Source: DASSBG01 sp965651365
GTDB taxonomy: Bacteria; Pseudomonadota; Gammaproteobacteria; Xanthomonadales; Rhodanobacteraceae
DNA length: 11,238 bases
Direction: 5' to 3'
Assembly (NCBI GenBank): GCA_965651365.1
Contig: CBFGSA010000091.1
Coordinates: 1-11,238, forward strand
This document shows positions 7,221-11,238 of the stretch, piece by piece. The notes under the pieces were generated by a model, which had not been told where the DNA came from, searched no databases, and saw only the letters and a program-made list of their open reading frames with translations. The first letter of the stretch is position 1. Every line of letters starts with the position of its first letter. Position numbers and translations under genes: made by a program.

Positions 7221-7304
7221 ACCTCCCCGGCGCCCTCAAGGGCGCGAAAACATCTTTTTAACCCATTCTTGAACAAATGCCACGCTGCAGTGCAGCATTT
7301 CAAG
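7185..7304 (-). ncRNA. Candidate structured leader or small RNA upstream of glnE
   Basis: This 120-base stretch between glnE and the first LtaS-like gene carries three hairpins in a row on the minus strand. They are CTTG-AAATGC with GCATTT-gtt-CAAG (plus 7268-7304), GCGCCC/GGGCGC with a four-base loop (7230-7245) and the U-tailed terminator (7185-7220). A purine-rich GGGGAGG lies between the last two. I recognise no Rfam family and see no strong promoter. It could be a glnE leader with attenuation or an independent small RNA. A 20-codon open frame (plus 7236-7298) also fits inside it. Confidence 0.3.
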
Positions 7305-7363
7305 CGACCGCGGTCATTCAGCATTCGCAGGCCGGGCTGCGTTACATTGCCTGCTTTTGCAGC

Positions 7364-7367
7364 GGAG
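7364..7367 (+). promoter_or_regulatory. Ribosome binding site GGAG of the first LtaS-like gene
   Basis: GGAG lies six bases before the ATG at 7374. It fixes this start over the ORF's upstream in-frame ATG at 7173, which would run the protein through the hairpin region upstream of glnE. Confidence 0.75.
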
Positions 7368-7373
7368 TGGCGC

Positions 7374-9239
7374 ATGCACCAGGCAAACCGGCAGGACGCA
7401 AATTCCTGGCAACGCACAGCGCCCTGGGTGCTGGGCATTTTGCTGGCAATCGCCCTGGTTGAAGCCGTGGCCCTGCTCGATGCATCGCCCGCGGTGACAC
7501 CCCTGACCTTCTGGAGCGCGCCGTCGAAGCCACTGCTCAATGCACTGCCGTTCCTGCTGCTGGCAGTGCTGCTGGCGGCCCTGACCCGGCGCATGCTGCT
7601 GTCGTGCTGGCTGGCCTGGCTGCAGGCGGCCCTGCTGTACGCGGTTGATGCGCTGAAAGTCAAGAATCTGGCCACGCCGCTGATGCCGGCTGATTTCCGC
7701 ATGCTGGGCCAGCTCGAAGGTGGTGGCGGCCATCTGCTGGAAGGCTACCTGCCACACACGCCGATCCTGTGGCTGGCCGCTGTGACCATCCTGGTGATCA
7801 CCGCGCTGCTGATCTGGCGCGAACCACCCGAGCTGCCGCGACGCTGGTGGATCCGGCTTGGCAGCGGCGGGCTCGCGCTGGTGCTGCTGGGCAGCCTGGT
7901 ATTGGCGGTACCAGCCTGGAGCACGGTGTACCGTCCCAGCCTGGGCCTGCAGCCCTGGTCGGCCGGGAACACGGCGCGCAGCACGGGGCTGGTGTCGATG
8001 CTGAACCTGTTCAACCTGCGCTACAGCCAGGCGCAGCCCAAGCCAGACACCGAGCGCGCCCGGCACCTGATCCAGCAGTTCACAGCGCAGATCACGCAAA
8101 AGATTCAACAGGGCAACGCGGCACAGTTTCCGGACATCATCATCGTTCAGAGCGAATCGTTCATTGATCCGGGCATCATCAACGGTTTCGATGCCGATGC
8201 CGACATTCCGCAACTGGTCCGACTGCGCCAGATCGGCGAGTACGGCCGCATGCATGTGCCGACCTTCGGCGGCGGCACCATTCGTACCGAGTTCGAGGTG
8301 CTGACCGGCATCAGCCTGCGCTACTACCCGGCAGTGCAGTTCCCCTACCTGCAGTTCACCCAGCGCACCATTCCCAGTCTGGTCCGCACGCTGGAAGCAC
8401 ACGGCTATGCCACCACCGCCATCCACCCGAACCGGCCCGAGTTCTGGAACCGCACTGCCGCATTCAAGGCCATCGGCTTTCAGCATTTTGTTTCGCTGAA
8501 GGACTTTCCGCCCGATGTGCACAAGAACGGCCGGTACATCGCAGACAAGGACTTCACCGACGAGATTCTGCGTCAGCTCAAGGACAGCGGCCCGCCACAG
8601 TTCATTTTCGGCATCAGCATCGAGGCGCACGGCCCCTACGACTACGATCGGGGCATCGACACCGCCGCACGCGACGCCATCGCCGTGCCGCCGACCGTCA
8701 CCGGGCCGGCGCGCACCCGTTTGCAGAATTTCATCTACCACATCCGCCACGCCGACCAGCAACTGGGACGCCTGGCCGATGCCCTGGCCCAGCGCAGCCG
8801 GCCGACCCTGCTGATGTTCTACGGCGATCATCTGCCAGCGCTGGTACCGGCCTTCCAGGCCGCGGGCTTCAAGAACGGCGAAGGTTTTTTCATGCAGACC
8901 GTACCCTGGATTCTGGTCGAACCCAATCGGCCGGGGCCAGGCCGCAAAATGCCGCACCTGGCGGCGTGGACCGTGCCCGGGCTGCTGCTCGAACGCGCCG
9001 GCATCCACGATGCACCCTGGTTTGACCTGGTCGACGCCACGGGGCCGGAACTGGCAGGTCTCACCCGCGCGCCGGATGCGCCCAAGCCCGATCCTGGCAG
9101 CGCCGCCCAACTCGACAAGGACATGGCCAATGTCACCTGGCTGCACATGCGCGGCAAACTGGCGCCACTGTTGCCGGCAGCAGACCGGCAACTTGCCAAT
9201 GACGCGAACAAGGCGCATCCTGCTGCATTTGACCCCTGA
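7374..9239 (+). CDS. LtaS/OpgB-type sulfatase-family phosphoglycerol transferase-like protein, copy 1
   Basis: A 621-residue inner-membrane protein with a periplasmic alkaline-phosphatase/sulfatase-fold domain. The family includes lipoteichoic acid synthase and E. coli OpgB, which transfers phosphoglycerol from phosphatidylglycerol to periplasmic glucans. Hydrophobic segments lie near 16-36, 54-71, 76-92, 129-148 and 165-182. The catalytic domain starts at PDIIIVQSESF (253-263). Metal and active-site residues align with LtaS: Glu261, Thr302 in GGGTIRTEFE (probable nucleophile), the HPNRPEFWNR block (351-360), His419 in EAHGPY, and Asp485-His486 in FYGDHLP. The substrate is unknown, and true lipoteichoic acid is not expected in a Gram-negative cell, so glucan or another envelope glycan decoration is inferred. 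It is followed after 13 bp by a paralogue, clearly one operon, and divergent from glnE. Confidence 0.93.
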   Translation: MHQANRQDANSWQRTAPWVLGILLAIALVEAVALLDASPAVTPLTFWSAPSKPLLNALPFLLLAVLLAALTRRMLLSCWLAWLQAALLYAVDALKVKNLATPLMPADFRMLGQLEGGGGHLLEGYLPHTPILWLAAVTILVITALLIWREPPELPRRWWIRLGSGGLALVLLGSLVLAVPAWSTVYRPSLGLQPWSAGNTARSTGLVSMLNLFNLRYSQAQPKPDTERARHLIQQFTAQITQKIQQGNAAQFPDIIIVQSESFIDPGIINGFDADADIPQLVRLRQIGEYGRMHVPTFGGGTIRTEFEVLTGISLRYYPAVQFPYLQFTQRTIPSLVRTLEAHGYATTAIHPNRPEFWNRTAAFKAIGFQHFVSLKDFPPDVHKNGRYIADKDFTDEILRQLKDSGPPQFIFGISIEAHGPYDYDRGIDTAARDAIAVPPTVTGPARTRLQNFIYHIRHADQQLGRLADALAQRSRPTLLMFYGDHLPALVPAFQAAGFKNGEGFFMQTVPWILVEPNRPGPGRKMPHLAAWTVPGLLLERAGIHDAPWFDLVDATGPELAGLTRAPDAPKPDPGSAAQLDKDMANVTWLHMRGKLAPLLPAADRQLANDANKAHPAAFDP

Positions 9240-9252
9240 AACCCGTATCTGA

Positions 9253-11064
9253 ATGACCGAGGACACGAACCGGCGCCCTGCCTTGCGCACGGCAGGCAAG
9301 TGGCTGCTGGTTTTGCTGGTCCTGCTGGCCGTACTGGAACTGACCAACCAGCTTGACGGCCACGACAGCGTGCGCGCTCAAGCCCTGTTCGCCGGCCACC
9401 TCGCACCATGGATCAATGCGCTGCCGGCCATGCTGTTGCTGCTCAGCCTGCTGGCGCTGCTGCGCCGCCTGGCGCTGTCACTGTGGCTGACCACGCTGGG
9501 CATGGCCCTGCTCTACGGAGTGAGCAGCCTGAAGCAGGCGGCGCTGGCCAATCCGCTGACGCGCCAGGACTTCCTCCTCTTGGGCCAAGTCGGAAGTGAT
9601 TCCAGCTTGTTCGTGCGCTACCTGCCCTGGAGCAGCGGGCTGGTCTTCGTGCTGCTCGGCGCGGCACTGGTCACGGCAGCGCTGATCGCGTGGGAACCGT
9701 ACTTTTTCAGGGCGCGCAAGCGAACGCGACTGCCCCTGGCGGGCGCCAGTCTGGCCGTGTTGATCAGCCTGATAACCGGGTCGGGATTTTGGCGCAAGCT
9801 GAACGCCGGCCCGATGCTTGACTACAAACCGTGGTCAACCGCCACGACCAAGAGTCGGGATTTGGGCGTCATCGGCTCGCTCGTACTGGACGGTTTGTAC
9901 GCACCTAGCGAGGCGGCGCTGGTCAGCGATCCGGCGCCGGGCCAGGCATTGTTTGCAATGCATCGTCAGGCCATCGCCGAAAAAATGCGCCAGCCTCCTC
10001 CCGAAGTTCGACCTGACATCATCATTGTGCAGAGCGAATCCTTCTTCGATCCGGCGATACTGAACGGCTACAAGGTCGCCGACTGGATTCCCCACTTGCG
10101 CCGATTGCAGACAATCGGCCAGCACGGCGACATGCGCGTGCCCACCTTTGGGGGCGGCACCATTCGCACCGAGTTCGAGATCCTGACCGGGCTGCCGCTG
10201 GCGTTTTTCCCGCAACTGCACTACCCGTATCTGGGCCTGAGCCAGCGCCACATTCCGGGCCTGGCACGCGCGCTCAGGGAGGCCGGCTACCACACGCTGG
10301 CCATTCACCCCAACAAGGGCGGCTTCTGGAACCGCATCAGTGTATTCCGGCGCATGGGTTTCGACCGTTTCATCGACATCGGCAGCCCGGAGTTCCACCG
10401 TGCCAGGCGCCAGGGCTTCTACATCTCCGACCATGACCTGACCAACGTCATTCTCGATGCGCTGAAGACCAATGACGAACCGAAGTTCATTTTTGCCATC
10501 AGCATCGAAAACCACGGCCCCTACCGCAATATCCCGATCGATGCCCGGCGCAAGGCCGAGCGCGACGCCATTCCGGTGCCACCGGACGTCAAGGGCCAAG
10601 GTGCGCGCATGCTGCGCGACTACCTGCTGCACCAGCGCGATGCCGATCGTGAACTGGGTCGGCTGGCCGATGCCCTGGCCCAACGCCAGCACCCCACCCT
10701 GCTGATTTTTTATGGCGACCATCTGCCCGGACTCGAAGGCGGATTTGCCGGCGGATTCAAGAATGGCTTGTCAGCGCCGGAGCAGTCAGTGCCCTATCTG
10801 CTGGTCAGCCCGGGTCACCCGCAAAAGCCGGTGACGCAAAATCTGCCCGCCTGGTTGCTGGGCGCCCAGATCCTGAACCAGGCCGGCATTCATGACGACC
10901 CTTGGTTCACGCTGGAGCAGTTGCTGGCATCTCAAGTCGAGCCGCAGGACTGGGCGCAGAACACGACATTGCAGCAGCAGCTGGCCAGCCTCGCCAACCT
11001 GCGCCTGCACAACAAGCTGCCGATGGTGGATGCTGCGCCGCAAGCGGTGAGCGGTGAGCGGTGA
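9253..11064 (+). CDS. LtaS/OpgB-type sulfatase-family phosphoglycerol transferase-like protein, copy 2
   Basis: A 603-residue paralogue of the preceding gene, alignable end to end with few gaps. Membrane segments lie near 16-32, 55-72, 76-92, 128-147 and 162-176. The periplasmic catalytic domain has PDIIIVQSESFFDP (254-267; Glu262), FGGGTIRTEFEILTG (299-313; Thr303), HPNKGGFWNR (352-361), His421 in ENHGPY and Asp489-His490 in FYGDHLPGL, so every key position is kept and both copies should be active. The ATG at 9253 lies 13 bases past the previous stop, without a clear Shine-Dalgarno, which suggests translational coupling. The last six residues (AVSGER) and the TGA come from the first three copies of a GCGGTGA repeat. 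Substrate is unknown. The two copies may differ in acceptor or donor glycan. Confidence 0.93.
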   Translation: MTEDTNRRPALRTAGKWLLVLLVLLAVLELTNQLDGHDSVRAQALFAGHLAPWINALPAMLLLLSLLALLRRLALSLWLTTLGMALLYGVSSLKQAALANPLTRQDFLLLGQVGSDSSLFVRYLPWSSGLVFVLLGAALVTAALIAWEPYFFRARKRTRLPLAGASLAVLISLITGSGFWRKLNAGPMLDYKPWSTATTKSRDLGVIGSLVLDGLYAPSEAALVSDPAPGQALFAMHRQAIAEKMRQPPPEVRPDIIIVQSESFFDPAILNGYKVADWIPHLRRLQTIGQHGDMRVPTFGGGTIRTEFEILTGLPLAFFPQLHYPYLGLSQRHIPGLARALREAGYHTLAIHPNKGGFWNRISVFRRMGFDRFIDIGSPEFHRARRQGFYISDHDLTNVILDALKTNDEPKFIFAISIENHGPYRNIPIDARRKAERDAIPVPPDVKGQGARMLRDYLLHQRDADRELGRLADALAQRQHPTLLIFYGDHLPGLEGGFAGGFKNGLSAPEQSVPYLLVSPGHPQKPVTQNLPAWLLGAQILNQAGIHDDPWFTLEQLLASQVEPQDWAQNTTLQQQLASLANLRLHNKLPMVDAAPQAVSGER

Positions 11065-11103
11065 GCGGTGAGCGGTGAGCGGTGAGCGGTGAGCGGTGAG
11101 CGG
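11044..11103. repeat. Heptanucleotide tandem array GCGGTGA, 8 full copies plus a partial one
   Basis: Eight exact copies of GCGGTGA run from 11044 to 11099, followed by GCGG. The first three copies encode the C-terminal AVSGER and stop of the second LtaS-like gene, with the TGA at 11062-11064. Because the unit ends in TGA and the period is 7, three copies close all three plus-strand frames. Gain or loss of later copies would not alter the protein. Confidence 0.97.
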
Positions 11104-11238
11104 AAAGAGCATGCCAGATTCAAGCAGGTGTTGTCGCTGCGCGCTTCTTTACTCAGCAATCAGAAAGAATGAGAACATCCGGCACCATGCAAGCCGGCAG
11201 CGCGTTGACACGGAACATTTCGTCGTCCCCGCGCAGGC
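11104..11238. other. Non-coding tail with a probable truncated palindromic repeat at the window edge
   Basis: I see no gene in this 135-bp stretch. A weak CCGGC/GCCGG stem sits at 11179-11197. The last 18 bases, CGTCGTCCCCGCGCAGGC, look like the left arm and loop of the dispersed CCCCGCGCAGGCGGGG-type palindrome found between genes in Xanthomonadales and other proteobacteria. The right arm would lie beyond the window. Confidence 0.35.

Noticed and set aside
7230..7260. GCGCCC/GGGCGC hairpin followed by TTTTT as a plus-strand terminator
   Set aside because: The T run begins nine bases after the stem, too far for an intrinsic terminator, and no rightward gene ends nearby.
7139..7702. N-terminal extension of the glnE frame to 7702
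   Set aside because: It would add 188 residues without GlnE similarity, run through the terminator hairpin and overlap the start of the divergent gene.
7314..9347. A 677-codon open frame on the minus strand over the first LtaS-like gene
   Set aside because: It is the same shadow effect: the plus strand carries all catalytic motifs in order, while this frame has none and a Gln/Arg-heavy composition.
10786..11112. Minus-strand frame beginning with repeated SPLTAHR
   Set aside because: The repeated peptide is only the translation of the GCGGTGA heptamer array, and the rest is antisense to the LtaS-like catalytic domain.
11205..11210. TTGACA resembling a -35 box
   Set aside because: The region 16-18 bases downstream is GC-rich with no -10-like sequence, and no gene follows within the window.

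Overview
The window is GC-rich DNA with dense coding capacity and reads as chromosome of a gammaproteobacterium, most likely order Xanthomonadales (Lysobacterales). That placement is an inference. It rests on the GC-rich codon use, a GlnE that matches the proteobacterial type end to end, a secreted peptidase ending in an IFADGFQ-type tail, and heptanucleotide tandem arrays between genes of a kind I recall from Xanthomonas and Lysobacter relatives. No transposase, integrase, phage gene, CRISPR array, rRNA or tRNA is visible.

Layout: Positions 1-79 hold two abutting heptamer arrays at the 3' end of the first gene. Three genes then run leftward, read in the order yceI-like (3116 to 2502), secreted M28 aminopeptidase (2415 to 1135) and YihY/BrkB-family membrane protein (1047 to 76). 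A 104-bp divergent gap separates them from a rightward ELM1-family gene (3221-4186). That gene converges on glnE (7138 to 4259, leftward), with a perfect 15-bp inverted repeat in the 72-bp gap between them. A 235-bp divergent gap upstream of glnE holds several hairpins, including a strong intrinsic terminator pointing toward glnE that no annotated gene accounts for. Two tandem LtaS/OpgB-type phosphoglycerol-transferase-like genes follow (7374-9239 and 9253-11064), 13 bp apart and evidently one operon. The second ends inside another heptamer array (11044-11103). The last 135 bp are non-coding and stop midway through what looks like a dispersed palindromic repeat.

Functions: GlnE is the nitrogen-control enzyme that adenylylates and de-adenylylates glutamine synthetase. 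The other genes are mainly envelope or export functions: a periplasmic polyisoprenoid-binding-type protein, a secreted zinc aminopeptidase, an inner-membrane BrkB protein, a GT-B-like ELM1 protein and two membrane-anchored transferases with periplasmic alkaline-phosphatase-type domains. No single pathway links all of them.

The least explained parts are the orphan terminator and structured leader (or small RNA) upstream of glnE, and the three different 7-bp tandem arrays. Two of those arrays supply the stop codon of the gene they follow, and the third is a G-quadruplex-type repeat.
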